DNA from: Mucilaginibacter sp.
GTDB lineage: Bacteria > Bacteroidota > Bacteroidia > Sphingobacteriales > Sphingobacteriaceae
DNA: 44,125 bases
Direction: 5' to 3'
Assembly (NCBI RefSeq): GCF_025362475.1
Contig: NZ_JANYGH010000077.1
Coordinates: 1 to 44,125 of the forward strand
Shown here: piece after piece, positions 25,272-34,615 of the stretch
How positions within the stretch are numbered: position 1 is the stretch's first letter
How the letters are laid out: the number at the start of each line of letters is the position of its first letter
The notes under the pieces: generated by a model
Databases searched by the model: none
What the model saw: only the letters and a program-made list of their open reading frames with translations
Told to the model about the DNA's origin: nothing
Made by a program: the position numbers and the translations under genes

Positions 25272-26765
25272 TTAAATGCTACCTAAAGCAATTTCGGGGT
25301 CATTATTGTTGGTTGTAACATCTTCCTTAATAATTTCGGGCTCTGATGCATAGCCAAATAAACGCTTGTCCTTTATCATGGCAGCTACCTCTGGCGGAAC
25401 AAATTCTTCCCAACCACTGGCACCTTGTTTTATGAGTTGTAATATTTTATCAGTTTCTGCATGCAGGTTGTTCTCATTGTAATGCCTGATATCTTCTATT
25501 TTATTATTGGCAATCAGGTAACGGTACAAGTCGATTAAATGTGGTGGCGGTGAAAATTTGAGGCAATTCCAGATCACTGCATTGCGTAAAGTAGGGTAAA
25601 TAAACAGTTTTACTTTGCGGCTGAACAATGTAGCGAACGACTCCAAAATACCACCCGGCAGATCCTGGTAATGCTCTTCCGCAAAAATATACTCCAGGTT
25701 TGGATAACCCAAAACCACACCCAGTTTTAATTTAGTGATCTTTGACAGGTAAGCAACCAGTTTATAATACTCATGGAAATTAGAGATCAACACCGTTTGC
25801 CCAAGTGAACAAAGAATATCTACACGATCAAGGAAATCTTTTTCATCAATTTCGGCGGTTAAATCGGCGTTCCTTTCTTTTAATGACTGCAACGTTAGTT
25901 CGGTAATTACCATAACGTTTGCCTTATCAACATCGGGCTCCTGCATAAATTGCTTAACACCCGTGTTAAGCATATCTAAATGGACGTTAATAATAGGGCG
26001 GAAACGTCCGCGTATTACCACGATATGCTTTTTATATAAAACGTCAGAAGGTTGCTGGTTTTTACCGTTGGGACCAAATACGGCCGCATCAGAGAAACCA
26101 TATTTTACCAGGTGCAAACTCATCAGGCGGTTATCTACCTTGGTAAAGTCGGGCCCTTCAAAACGGATCATATCAATCTGAATCCTATCCCGGGATAGGT
26201 TATCCATTAATGAAAGTAAAAATACCGGGGGAATATCGTTATAGTAAAAACAGGCATACATGAGGTTTACGCCTAAAATTCCTACCGCCTGCTGCTGCAG
26301 GTTATTGTCATTATCTAATAATTTTACGTGCAGTACTACATCATTAAATGGTCCGTTTGGCTCCAGTTGAAAACGTACGCCCATCCAGCCATGCCCGTCA
26401 TTTGTTTTGTTGTAGTTAAGTGCCGAAACCGTATCTGAAAAAGCAAAAAAGGTTGTCGAATCTCCGCGCTGCTCGGCCAGGCGTTCAATTAACAGGCCAT
26501 ACTCATGGTCAAGCATGGAGATCAGGCGCGATTCACTTACATAACGGCGCACCTGTTGTACCCCGTAAATAGCATCAGAAAAGGTCATATCATAAGCCGA
26601 CATGGTTTTGGCAATAGTGCCTGATGATGCACCGGCTTTGAAAAAATTGGCAGCCACATCCTGACCGGCGCCTATTTCTGCAAATGAGCCATAAATTTTA
26701 GGGTCAAGGTTAATGGCGAGCGCTTTTTGTTTTGTCCCTATATCTTTATTATGAATACTATTCAT
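25272..26765 (-). CDS. Conserved Bacteroidota protein of unknown function
   Basis: A 497-residue soluble protein without signal peptide. It belongs to a conserved family recognised by KALAINLDPKIYGSFAEIGAG near the N-terminus, GASSGTIAKTMSAYDMTFSD (about 46-65), and YVSESRLISMLDHEYGLLIE. Databases often name it nicotinate-nucleotide adenylyltransferase or TonB-dependent receptor, but I see neither an HxGH nucleotidyl-transfer motif nor a barrel or export signal, so those names are not supported. The middle part (about 270-340) has alternating beta/helix predictions, including VMVITELTLQSLKERNADLT. It is monocistronic with its own terminator. Function is unknown. Confidence 0.75.
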   Translation of the reverse strand: MNSIHNKDIGTKQKALAINLDPKIYGSFAEIGAGQDVAANFFKAGASSGTIAKTMSAYDMTFSDAIYGVQQVRRYVSESRLISMLDHEYGLLIERLAEQRGDSTTFFAFSDTVSALNYNKTNDGHGWMGVRFQLEPNGPFNDVVLHVKLLDNDNNLQQQAVGILGVNLMYACFYYNDIPPVFLLSLMDNLSRDRIQIDMIRFEGPDFTKVDNRLMSLHLVKYGFSDAAVFGPNGKNQQPSDVLYKKHIVVIRGRFRPIINVHLDMLNTGVKQFMQEPDVDKANVMVITELTLQSLKERNADLTAEIDEKDFLDRVDILCSLGQTVLISNFHEYYKLVAYLSKITKLKLGVVLGYPNLEYIFAEEHYQDLPGGILESFATLFSRKVKLFIYPTLRNAVIWNCLKFSPPPHLIDLYRYLIANNKIEDIRHYNENNLHAETDKILQLIKQGASGWEEFVPPEVAAMIKDKRLFGYASEPEIIKEDVTTNNNDPEIALGSI

Positions 26766-27145
26766 GCACGTTTTACTTGTTAGTTAATACCACCAAAATC
26801 AGGAAGTGATAAGATGCTATAAAATTACGGTTTTTTAGGTAATAGGTAAGTAAATATTAGGAAAAAGGCAAGGAAACAGGCCGTATTTTTTGATTTAGAT
26901 AGCAGCGTTTGCTTCAGGCTTGATGAATTGTTAACAAATGTGGGAATATAGAAAGTAGATTTGAAAGGGAAATAAGGGCATGTCATTAAGGACAGTAAAA
27001 TCTTTTTTTGCTTGTAACGAGCATTCCTAAATTTTTACCGTCATTTCGCCTGCTTTTTATAACTTACGGCTTTATAAAAATGTGCATGCTGAAAAGCGTA
27101 CCCCTCACCAGCTATAAGCCTTTTCATTATTATGGATTACCTGTA

Positions 27146-29629
27146 ATGAGTAGTTTCTTTACAGTGATTACAGTTTTGCTTGTCTTTTTATTATTACCCA
27201 CTGGCTTGCTGGCCGAGGGTAGTAAAGAGCTCAATTCAAACGGGGGCAGCCGGGCTTACCTGTTTTCGAGCAATACAACAAACAATGCTTCTTTTCCATT
27301 CCCAACTTTGGGTACCATGAAGGTATATGTAAAAGTTGGCGAAAGTATTTATGCAGGTTCAAGTACACAGGGTATTAATTCAGGTTCCATCAATCTTAGG
27401 GCGCCGGATGGTGCAACTTATACCAGCGAGGCAGCAGGAAACAATGGTCTTATCCAAAATCGAGCCCAGGAAGTGGCCGGGCCGCTGCCCAACGCGGGTG
27501 GCTATACACCGTTTATTAAAACCGCATTGGCAGGGCAGGAGGGAATCTGGGAAATTGACTTTATTGCCGAAAATCCCGGTTTTGATCTCGCCGGTAACCC
27601 GCCCACTATACCCGCCAGTGCCAATTGGATGCAGCCTACTGCCGAGTACATTACAGCTTTTGATGTATCGGTACGTAACGCTGCTAACACCGGCTTTATA
27701 AGCGGCCGGGTTTATACCCAGGTTTTTTCGGGCATATTGGGTACATTCAATGTAGGGTTCAATGGCATATTTCATGTGCTTACCAAGGATGGCTACCAAT
27801 ACGTACTTAACAATAACGGGCAGGCGGGTAACGGTTTTACCTTTTTTGTAAACAATAAAGGCTTTAGGAATGCCGGCGGTTTGGCATCCTACAAAAGTAT
27901 CAATGGCCTAAGTTCCAGTATTAACGTGCAGGACCCGCGGGCGGCAGATACAGAAACAGATATTACACAGAAAATATTTTTTAACACCCCGGCAGCTGAT
28001 ATGCCGGCTTCGGCCAATACACCGGGATTGGGTACAACCTGGCTTTTACGTGCTGCGGCTGTGCCGGCAATTACTAATGTAACCTTTACCGGGGCCGAAG
28101 GGACAATAGGCAAGGCCGGTACCAGCCCTTTAGGGGCCGATTTTAATTTTAACATCACCGGCAATGGCACCTATACAATTGCTGTTGATGTTAACCGTAA
28201 TGGCCTGTATACCGATGCCATCGACCGGAAATTAACCGGCCAGGCTAATACAGGCATTAACCGGGTACATTGGGATGGTTTGGATGGATTGGGCAATAAG
28301 GTAATGGGTAATGGCGCAACAACTTATAATGCTAACATAACTATAGCTACCACGGCCGGGGAAGTGCATTTTCCGTTTTTTGATGTGGAGCGAAATGTGA
28401 ATGGGTTGCTGCTTACCCGTACCAACGGCACTTTTGCACCCGATGATTCGCTTTATTGGGACGATACGCCTATAACGGTTGTGGGCACGTCATCAAATCC
28501 TATTAAAAACCTTACCGGGTTAAGCAGCGCCATAAACGGCCATAAATGGGGTAGCAGTACCAGTAATCCCCTTAATGATGCCGATTTTGGAAATAACAAA
28601 TGCATTGATACCTGGAGTTATATCAAAAGTAACCCGGTGAATACTTCGGTTAGTTTTGTGATGCAGGAGGCCAATCTTTCTGTTGAAAATATTACCGCTA
28701 TTGCCGCTTGCTCGGGCCAGCCGGTTACGTACAAGGTAAGCGTAAAAAATACCGGGCCATCTGATGTTAGCGCCGCGCAGTTTAGCTTCAATTTTCCTGC
28801 GGATATTAGTGGGCTATCAGTTACCAGCGTGGCAACTACCGGTACTTCTGCAACATCGGGTGGTGTAATCACATCAAACGCATATCATGCCAGCGTGAAT
28901 TTAGTAAATGGGGCAGTACGTACATTTACCATCACCGGCAAAGTGGCGTTAAAGGCAAGCGGTGATCTTACTGTTTCGGCGGCAATTTTACGCCCGGCAG
29001 ATGTGACCGATCCTGACGCTACCAACCCCGATGCCTCGCCGCCTGCCGATGCTGCTATGGAGTGCGATGCATCGCCATCTGGTACAGGGTGTAACAATAT
29101 TAAAACCAATACAGTGAATATTGTTGTTGGTCCTGATGGTGGCCCCGATCAAACTATATTTCAATACGCCCAGGCTACAATGGCCGCTACGGGAGCAGGT
29201 AGCTGGACACAGGCCGGTAGTGATGCACTTGTTGCTACCATTACCAGCCCGGCAAATGCCACCAGTACCATAACAGGCTTAAATAAATTAGGCTTGTACC
29301 ATTTTATTTATACCAATGCCAGCAGCTGCGCCGATACAGTGGTACTAAAAGTTATCTCCTCCGACCTGGATATACCTAACATCATCACCCCAAATAACGA
29401 TGGCAAAAACGATGTTTTTAAAATTGGGGGCCTTGAAAATTATCCCGGTTCACAATTGCTCATCTTTAACCGCTGGGGTAATGAAGTTTACCGGGCCGAT
29501 AATTATAAGAACGACTGGAACGGAAGCGGCCTGGCCCAGGCAACCTATTATTATATCCTGAACAGGAAAGAACATACAGGCGAAATTACGCCGCTTAAAG
29601 GCTGGGTGTTTTTAAAACTTACTAAATGA
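27146..29629 (+). CDS. Large secreted protein with T9SS type-B sorting domain
   Basis: About 827 residues from ATG 27146, which gives a standard signal peptide (MSSFFTVITVLLVFLLLPTG, cleavage after LLA). The frame is open to 27008 and ATGs at 27080 and 27086 are alternatives. The body has beta-rich regions and a DUF11-like repeat (ACSGQPVTYKVSVKNTGPSD, roughly residues 565-690). The last 80 residues are the gliding-motility-associated CHU_C domain: IPNIITPNNDGKNDVFKI, LLIFNRWGNEVYR, NDWNGSG, and a final GWVFLKLTK. This directs export by the type IX system, type-B class. Its stop overlaps the next gene by ATGA. The role is likely surface adhesion or matrix; this is inference. Confidence 0.85.
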   Translation: MSSFFTVITVLLVFLLLPTGLLAEGSKELNSNGGSRAYLFSSNTTNNASFPFPTLGTMKVYVKVGESIYAGSSTQGINSGSINLRAPDGATYTSEAAGNNGLIQNRAQEVAGPLPNAGGYTPFIKTALAGQEGIWEIDFIAENPGFDLAGNPPTIPASANWMQPTAEYITAFDVSVRNAANTGFISGRVYTQVFSGILGTFNVGFNGIFHVLTKDGYQYVLNNNGQAGNGFTFFVNNKGFRNAGGLASYKSINGLSSSINVQDPRAADTETDITQKIFFNTPAADMPASANTPGLGTTWLLRAAAVPAITNVTFTGAEGTIGKAGTSPLGADFNFNITGNGTYTIAVDVNRNGLYTDAIDRKLTGQANTGINRVHWDGLDGLGNKVMGNGATTYNANITIATTAGEVHFPFFDVERNVNGLLLTRTNGTFAPDDSLYWDDTPITVVGTSSNPIKNLTGLSSAINGHKWGSSTSNPLNDADFGNNKCIDTWSYIKSNPVNTSVSFVMQEANLSVENITAIAACSGQPVTYKVSVKNTGPSDVSAAQFSFNFPADISGLSVTSVATTGTSATSGGVITSNAYHASVNLVNGAVRTFTITGKVALKASGDLTVSAAILRPADVTDPDATNPDASPPADAAMECDASPSGTGCNNIKTNTVNIVVGPDGGPDQTIFQYAQATMAATGAGSWTQAGSDALVATITSPANATSTITGLNKLGLYHFIYTNASSCADTVVLKVISSDLDIPNIITPNNDGKNDVFKIGGLENYPGSQLLIFNRWGNEVYRADNYKNDWNGSGLAQATYYYILNRKEHTGEITPLKGWVFLKLTK

Positions 29630-30612
29630 TGCGCTGCTGTAAATTATATATGCTGATAGCCGGTCTGGTTTTACTCACGGTAAATTTGCAGGCCCAGCAA
29701 AGTATACAGTTTAGCCAGTATGTATTTAATGGTTTGGCCGTGAACCCGGCCTATGCTGGCTATAAAGAAGATTGGACGGTTAATTTAAGCAGCCGCATAC
29801 AATGGGTGGGTATTAATGATGCGCCCAAAACGGGTACAGTATCGGTTGATGGTTTAACAAACAGTACTAATCAAAATATTGGATTAGGGCTGATAGCTAC
29901 TTTTGACAGGTTGGGCCCCGAAAGCACATCATCGGTATACTTAAACTATGCCTACAGGTTGCGGCTTGATGAAGATGGTACCAAACGATTAAGCTTTGGT
30001 ATTGGCTTTGGCGCCATACAATACCGTTTAGATGGAACTAAATTTAACGCTGCTGAAGAAGGTGATGCCAATGTGCCCGCAGGTATTCAAAGTAATATAA
30101 CCCCCGATTTTCGTTTCGGTATATACTATTATTCGCCAAAGGTTTATTTTGGTGCATCAGTGTTTAATTTGTTATCGGGACTGGGCAATGCCGTTGATCA
30201 TTTACAGCAGTATAAACAAGCGCGTACAGTTTATTTAACCGGTGGTACCATGATTCCGCTGAGCGAATTTATCGATCTTAAACCCTCAATCATGATCAAG
30301 GAGGATTTTAAAGGCCCTACCAATCTTGATGTAAGCAATTACGTAGTGATGAACAAAGCGGTATGGCTGGGTGCTTCCTATCGTACCGGGGTTAACTTAT
30401 GGAATAAAAGCAACCTGCAAAGCGGACTTGATAAAACCGACGCAGTGGCTGCTATAGTACAGTTTTATGTCAATGATCATTTCCGGGTAGGTTACTCTTA
30501 TGATTTTACCACGAGTAAACTGGCCGGTTCGCAAAGTGGATCGCATGAGTTATCGCTAAGTATCAGTTTTCCGGGTAAGAGTCAAAGGGTTGTTAGTCCA
30601 CGATATTTTTAA
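29626..30612 (+). CDS. PorP/SprF family type IX secretion membrane protein
   Basis: A 328-residue outer-membrane beta-barrel protein with a signal peptide (MLIAGLVLLTVNLQAQQ). Family signatures are SIQFSQYVFNGLAVNPAYAG near the mature N-terminus and the repeated strand pattern ending FRVGYSYDFTTSKLAGSQSG and SHELSLSISF. PorP/SprF proteins are usually encoded next to type-B sorting-domain proteins and help export or anchor them. It overlaps the upstream gene by four bases (29626-29629) and is followed by an OmpA/PD40 gene after four bases. Confidence 0.92.
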   Translation: MMRCCKLYMLIAGLVLLTVNLQAQQSIQFSQYVFNGLAVNPAYAGYKEDWTVNLSSRIQWVGINDAPKTGTVSVDGLTNSTNQNIGLGLIATFDRLGPESTSSVYLNYAYRLRLDEDGTKRLSFGIGFGAIQYRLDGTKFNAAEEGDANVPAGIQSNITPDFRFGIYYYSPKVYFGASVFNLLSGLGNAVDHLQQYKQARTVYLTGGTMIPLSEFIDLKPSIMIKEDFKGPTNLDVSNYVVMNKAVWLGASYRTGVNLWNKSNLQSGLDKTDAVAAIVQFYVNDHFRVGYSYDFTTSKLAGSQSGSHELSLSISFPGKSQRVVSPRYF

Positions 30613-30616
30613 GCAG

Positions 30617-32338
30617 ATGAAGAAGTTTATATTGATCGGGATGTTTATGGTTTTGCTGGCGAAGGTAGCTTGCGGGCAAGAGCAACTATCCATAAAACAA
30701 CAGGCCGATAGGCTTTTTGATCGTTATGAGTATTTTAAAAGCCTGAAATTTTACCTGAAACTGGCCGATAAAAAGAACCCCGATGTGAAGCTATTAGAAC
30801 GTATTGCCACTTGTTACCGTTACATAAACCATTATCCGGAAGCCGAAGAATGGTACGCTAAGGCCCTAACTGATCCAAAAGCCGAAAAACTTAGTCATTA
30901 CTTTTATGCTGAAGTATTGCTCAGGAACCAGCAGTTTGAAAAGGCCAAACAGCAATACCAACTTTATTTTACAGAGGATGCAGGCGCACTGGCGCTAAAA
31001 ATTGCGGATTGCGATTCGGCGATGGTTTGGATGAAGAAAGCATCGTTATACAAGGTGAACAATGCCGGGAATATAAATACGCCATTTTCTGATTGGGGAG
31101 CAAGCTATGATGGCAAAAACGGTATCATATTTACATCCGACCGGGAGACTGGCGATGACAAAACAGATAATCGTACAGGCAATGGCTGGTTTAAACTATA
31201 CACCTATGATTTAAGCAGCAAGGAGACCCGGGAGATGGCATTAGATGCCGGGAACAGCGCTGAGTTTAAAGATGCTTATCATGTTGGTCCGATGGCGTTG
31301 AACGGCGCAGGCGATACGGCTTACATTACACTTACTACCGAAATAGCGGCCAAAAAGTTGCCTATAGATAAGCGCATGGGCAAAAACGGGCAGAGGCTTT
31401 ACACCCGCCGCCTGCAATTGGTAATGGCCGTTAAGAGGAATGATCGTTGGGTTATTTCGGGTAGCTTCCCTTACAATAATGTGCAACAATATTCTATAGG
31501 CAACGCTGCCTTATCCGGGGATGGTAAGCTGATCTATTTTAGCTCGGATATGCCCGGAAGCGTGGGTAAAACAGACCTGTGGTATTGTGAAAAAAACGCC
31601 GATGGGTCATGGGATAAACCTGTGAATTGTGGTAAAAATATCAACAGTAAAGAGGAGGAAAGTTTTCCTTTTATAGATGAAACTGGCGTTTTATATTATG
31701 CCTCTAAGGGTTTACCCGGCATGGGGGGCTATGAAATTTATGCGGCCCGTGGCCAAAAGGCTGATTGGGATATTCCCAAAAACCTGGAATATCCCATCAA
31801 CAGCACAAGCGATGATTTTAATTTTATAACCCGGGACGGCCAAAGCGGTTACCTGTCATCAAACCGGGATAAGGGGCAGGGCAGTGATGATATTTACGCG
31901 TTTACCCGATTGAAGGAGACGATAACCACAACGCCCATAGCTGAGTTACCAAAACCAGTACCTACGGCAACAAGCCCCGATTTTTCTGTAAGAATGATCT
32001 ACTATGATCTTGATAAATCATTCATTAGGCCAGATGCCGCGGTGGAATTGGACAAGCTTGCCGATGTTTTAAAGCAATACCCGGCATTAAAAATAACCTT
32101 GGCCTCTTATTGCGATTCAAGAGCATCTTATAAATATAACCTTGCCTTATCGCAACGGAGGGCAAAATCAGCGCTTGCTTATCTTATAAAAAAAGGCATA
32201 ACCCCGGTAAGGATGACGGCCAACGGATATAGTGAAACCAACCTCGTAAACAAATGCGCTAACCAGGTAAAATGCACCGAGACTGATCATCAGTTGAACA
32301 GGCGGACGGAAGTGAAGATTGTTTTGGATAGGGAGTAA
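30617..32338 (+). CDS. OmpA family protein with PD40/WD40-like repeats
   Basis: A 573-residue envelope protein with a signal peptide (MKKFILIGMFMVLLAKVACG). It has TPR-like helices at about 25-120 (YFKSLKFYLKLADKKNPDVK and NQQFEKAKQQYQLYF), then PD40-type propeller repeats at about 130-430 (KNGIIFTSDRETG, GKLIYFSSDMPGSVGKTDLW, GYLSSNRDKGQGSDDIYAF). A C-terminal OmpA domain (about 460-573) anchors peptidoglycan with YNLALSQRRAKSALAYLIKK and NRRTEVKI. I start it at ATG 30617; the longer frame begins at a TTG inside porP. It forms the third gene of the T9SS module, the layout typical of Bacteroidota surface-protein loci. Confidence 0.9.
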   Translation: MKKFILIGMFMVLLAKVACGQEQLSIKQQADRLFDRYEYFKSLKFYLKLADKKNPDVKLLERIATCYRYINHYPEAEEWYAKALTDPKAEKLSHYFYAEVLLRNQQFEKAKQQYQLYFTEDAGALALKIADCDSAMVWMKKASLYKVNNAGNINTPFSDWGASYDGKNGIIFTSDRETGDDKTDNRTGNGWFKLYTYDLSSKETREMALDAGNSAEFKDAYHVGPMALNGAGDTAYITLTTEIAAKKLPIDKRMGKNGQRLYTRRLQLVMAVKRNDRWVISGSFPYNNVQQYSIGNAALSGDGKLIYFSSDMPGSVGKTDLWYCEKNADGSWDKPVNCGKNINSKEEESFPFIDETGVLYYASKGLPGMGGYEIYAARGQKADWDIPKNLEYPINSTSDDFNFITRDGQSGYLSSNRDKGQGSDDIYAFTRLKETITTTPIAELPKPVPTATSPDFSVRMIYYDLDKSFIRPDAAVELDKLADVLKQYPALKITLASYCDSRASYKYNLALSQRRAKSALAYLIKKGITPVRMTANGYSETNLVNKCANQVKCTETDHQLNRRTEVKIVLDRE

Positions 32339-32585
32339 GGATTATTGGAGCAAGGAGCAAAGATTTTTAGATGAAAGACAGAAAGAAGAAAAATGTATCC
32401 TTTATCTTTTGTCCAAGAATGGCGTAAGTCCTCAACAAGGTTAATCCATGTTCCTTGTTCTAAAAGTCAAAAGACAACTCCTTGTTACTTATGACTATAA
32501 AATGTTCAATACTGTTTAGTTTATTGAAATTTATAGAATAATATTGCCGGTCAATAAAAAGGAAGATTTTTATACATCGCATATT

Positions 32586-33929
32586 ATGAATTGGGAAACA
32601 TTATTATCAGCTAAAAGGTGGGGTTATGAGGATAAATATATAGCGAGCCAGGCTGATGCGAGGTCAGAATTTCAAAGAGATTATGACCGCATTATATTTT
32701 CTTCCCCATTCAGGAGGCTGCAAAATAAAACCCAGGTATTTCCTTTGCCGGGGAGTATTTTTGTTCATAACCGCCTTACACATAGTCTGGAAGTAGCCAG
32801 TGTTGGTAAGTCATTGGGGCGCATATATTATAATAAATTAAAGGAAGAAGAGCCAGACCTGGATACCCGCCTGCCACTCATCAGCGAGATTGGTAACATC
32901 GTATCGGCGGCATGTTTGGCCCATGATCTTGGTAATCCCGCATTTGGGCATTCGGGCGAATCGGCCATATCTCATTACTTTACCGATGGCGACGGCATGG
33001 GTTATCAAAAAAGTGTTACCGGTGAGCAATGGAGTGATCTGGTTAATTTTGAAGGTAATGCTAATGCGCTGCGGATTTTAACCCATCCGTATGCAGGTAA
33101 AGGCTATGGAAGTTTTGCGCTCACTTACACAACCATCGCGGCTATTGCTAAATATCCCTGTGCTTCTGTAGCCGGTAACGATAAGACAAATATTTACACC
33201 AAAAAGTACGGCTTTTTCCAGTCGGAGCAAACAGGATTTGAAAAGATCGCTGCAGAGCTTCAGTTGAGCAAGGTGCAGGAATCTCCTTTGATTTATAAAC
33301 GCCATCCCTTAGTTTACCTGGTAGAAGCTGCCGATGATATTTGCTATAATATTATCGACCTGGAAGATGCTCATCGCCTAAAAATATTATCATACCAGGA
33401 GGTAGAAGATATCATGCTTCCGTTATGTAACGATCCTAAAATGAAGGTAAGGCTGGAAGAGATTGATGATACCGATGCTAAAGTTGCCTATTTACGTGCC
33501 CGGTCTATCAATACGCTGATCCAAGCCTGCTCCAAGTTGTTTTACCAGGAACAACAAACCATTTTGGATGGTGATTTTAACCACTCGCTGATTGATATGA
33601 TAGAGGAGCCTTTTCGTTCTATCATGAAAGATATCACAAAGCTATCGGTAAAAAGGATCTATAATTATTCATCGGTAGTACAGATAGAGGTTGCCGGTTA
33701 TAAGGTAATGGGAGGTATTTTGGAGGAGTTTATTCCGGCCTATTTGCAAAATAGTTCCAAGTATCATCAAAAGCTGGTAGAATTGATTCCCAAACAATTC
33801 CTGACCAAGCAACAGGATGATTATTCAAAAATCCAAACCGTGCTGGATTTTGTATCGGGTATGACAGACCTGTATGCTGTGGAGTTATTCAGGAAGATCA
33901 AGGGGATCTCGTTTCCATCAATGAGTTAA
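32586..33929 (+). CDS. dgt: Deoxyguanosinetriphosphate triphosphohydrolase (dGTPase)
   Basis: An HD-superfamily enzyme hydrolysing dGTP to deoxyguanosine and triphosphate, limiting dGTP pools. The 447-residue protein shows the HD metal ligands: H66 in RLTHSLEV, H113-D114 in LAHDLGNPAFGH, and a later D in YLVEAADDICYNIIDLEDAH. The N-terminus SEFQRDYDRIIFSSPFRRLQ is diagnostic for the dNTPase family. ATG 32586 (MNWETLLSAKRWG) matches the family start; the open frame extends back to a TTG at 32544. It is probably monocistronic. Confidence 0.93.
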   Translation: MNWETLLSAKRWGYEDKYIASQADARSEFQRDYDRIIFSSPFRRLQNKTQVFPLPGSIFVHNRLTHSLEVASVGKSLGRIYYNKLKEEEPDLDTRLPLISEIGNIVSAACLAHDLGNPAFGHSGESAISHYFTDGDGMGYQKSVTGEQWSDLVNFEGNANALRILTHPYAGKGYGSFALTYTTIAAIAKYPCASVAGNDKTNIYTKKYGFFQSEQTGFEKIAAELQLSKVQESPLIYKRHPLVYLVEAADDICYNIIDLEDAHRLKILSYQEVEDIMLPLCNDPKMKVRLEEIDDTDAKVAYLRARSINTLIQACSKLFYQEQQTILDGDFNHSLIDMIEEPFRSIMKDITKLSVKRIYNYSSVVQIEVAGYKVMGGILEEFIPAYLQNSSKYHQKLVELIPKQFLTKQQDDYSKIQTVLDFVSGMTDLYAVELFRKIKGISFPSMS

Positions 33930-33948
33930 ATTTTAATACGGAATTGTA

Positions 33949-33968
33949 GAGACGCATAATTGCGTCTC
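33949..33968. repeat. Short palindromic GAGACGCA repeat element
   Basis: GAGACGCA-TAAT-TGCGTCTC is a perfect 8-base inverted repeat 20 bases after dgt, preceded by GT and followed by CCGCAGG. It lacks a T-tract. Such AGAGACGC palindromes occur as dispersed intergenic repeats in some Bacteroidota and cyanobacteria (from memory). The window holds only this copy as far as I can see. Confidence 0.6.
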
Positions 33969-34133
33969 CCGCAGGATATTCAGGCTTGCTGAGGTGTGAT
34001 GTGTAATTACATCTTCAAAGGATATTCTACCCATCTCCTTAGTTTTCATTTTGATAATGCACTCCTCTCAAAATGATAGGGTTAAAAAAAAGCAATGGCT
34101 TGGTTTTTAACATTTTTGCCCCTTTTTAATAGG

Positions 34134-34143
34134 TTAGGCCTAA
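34134..34143. promoter_or_regulatory. Palindrome upstream of small membrane-peptide gene
   Basis: TTAGGCCTAA is a perfect 10-base palindrome, 79 bases before the start of the small gene. It could be an operator; evidence is weak. An AT-rich hairpin, GTTAAAAA (34081-34088) and TTTTTAAC (34104-34111), just upstream may terminate dgt. Confidence 0.3.
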
Positions 34144-34221
34144 TTAAGATCTGCTGATTTTTTTTTGGCATGCATATCGTTAAGTGGGATGCAATTGATT
34201 TATATATTAAAAAATTGCGTC

Positions 34222-34404
34222 ATGACATCATTTTATATCGTGCTTAAAGTAATAGCTTTTATAGCCATAATCATAGTTCCGCTATCTGGTCCTAAAAAAA
34301 AGAAGAGTGCCACCAAAGGGGATATAGGCAAACTTGCAGTTAACGGAGAAGGTTACCTGGAGGCTGTTTCTTCAAGCCCGGCAAATCATCACCCGGTACT
34401 ATAA
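34222..34404 (+). CDS. Small membrane-anchored protein, unknown
   Basis: From ATG 34222 the product is 60 residues: MTSFYIVLKVIAFIAIIIVP, a single transmembrane helix, followed by a lysine cluster SGPKKKKSATKGD and a short soluble tail ending SPANHHPVL. The open frame reaches 34165, but those residues look non-coding. Similar small proteins with a helix, basic patch and ANHHP ending occur in Sphingobacteriaceae from memory. A strong terminator follows, which supports a real transcript. Function is unknown. Confidence 0.55.
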   Translation: MTSFYIVLKVIAFIAIIIVPLSGPKKKKSATKGDIGKLAVNGEGYLEAVSSSPANHHPVL

Positions 34405-34430
34405 TTATTAAAACCGCTTAAATTGAAAAT

Positions 34431-34460
34431 AAAAGCCTTTCATTTTGATAGGCTTTTTTT
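34431..34460 (+). terminator. Terminator after the small membrane-protein gene
   Basis: AAAAGCCT (34431-34438) and AGGCTTTT (34450-34457) with an 11-base loop, continuing as a run of seven T to 34460. Confidence 0.88.
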
Positions 34461-34615
34461 GTGCGCTTAACTGGCCTCAAAATATAAATTATTCATTTAC
34501 ACAGGCTAAACCTATAATTGAGGATAGACTGGCATAACAGGCATTCTTTTGGCATTAGGGTATTCGCAGTTATTAAACATTATAGTGTGGGTAACTGAAA
34601 CTAAAAACAAAAGCA

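Noticed and set aside
25272..26765. Nicotinate-nucleotide adenylyltransferase or TonB-dependent receptor annotation
   Set aside because: No HxGH motif, signal peptide or barrel pattern is present, so I left the function open.
27380..27799. 139-residue minus-strand open frame, and similar ones at 27889-28170 and 28618-28872
   Set aside because: They lie antisense inside the long T9SS cargo gene and read as shadows of its codon pattern.
32434..32459. AACAAGG/CCTTGTT inverted repeat after the OmpA gene
   Set aside because: The stem is short with a 12-base loop and no T-tract follows, so it is too weak for a terminator call.
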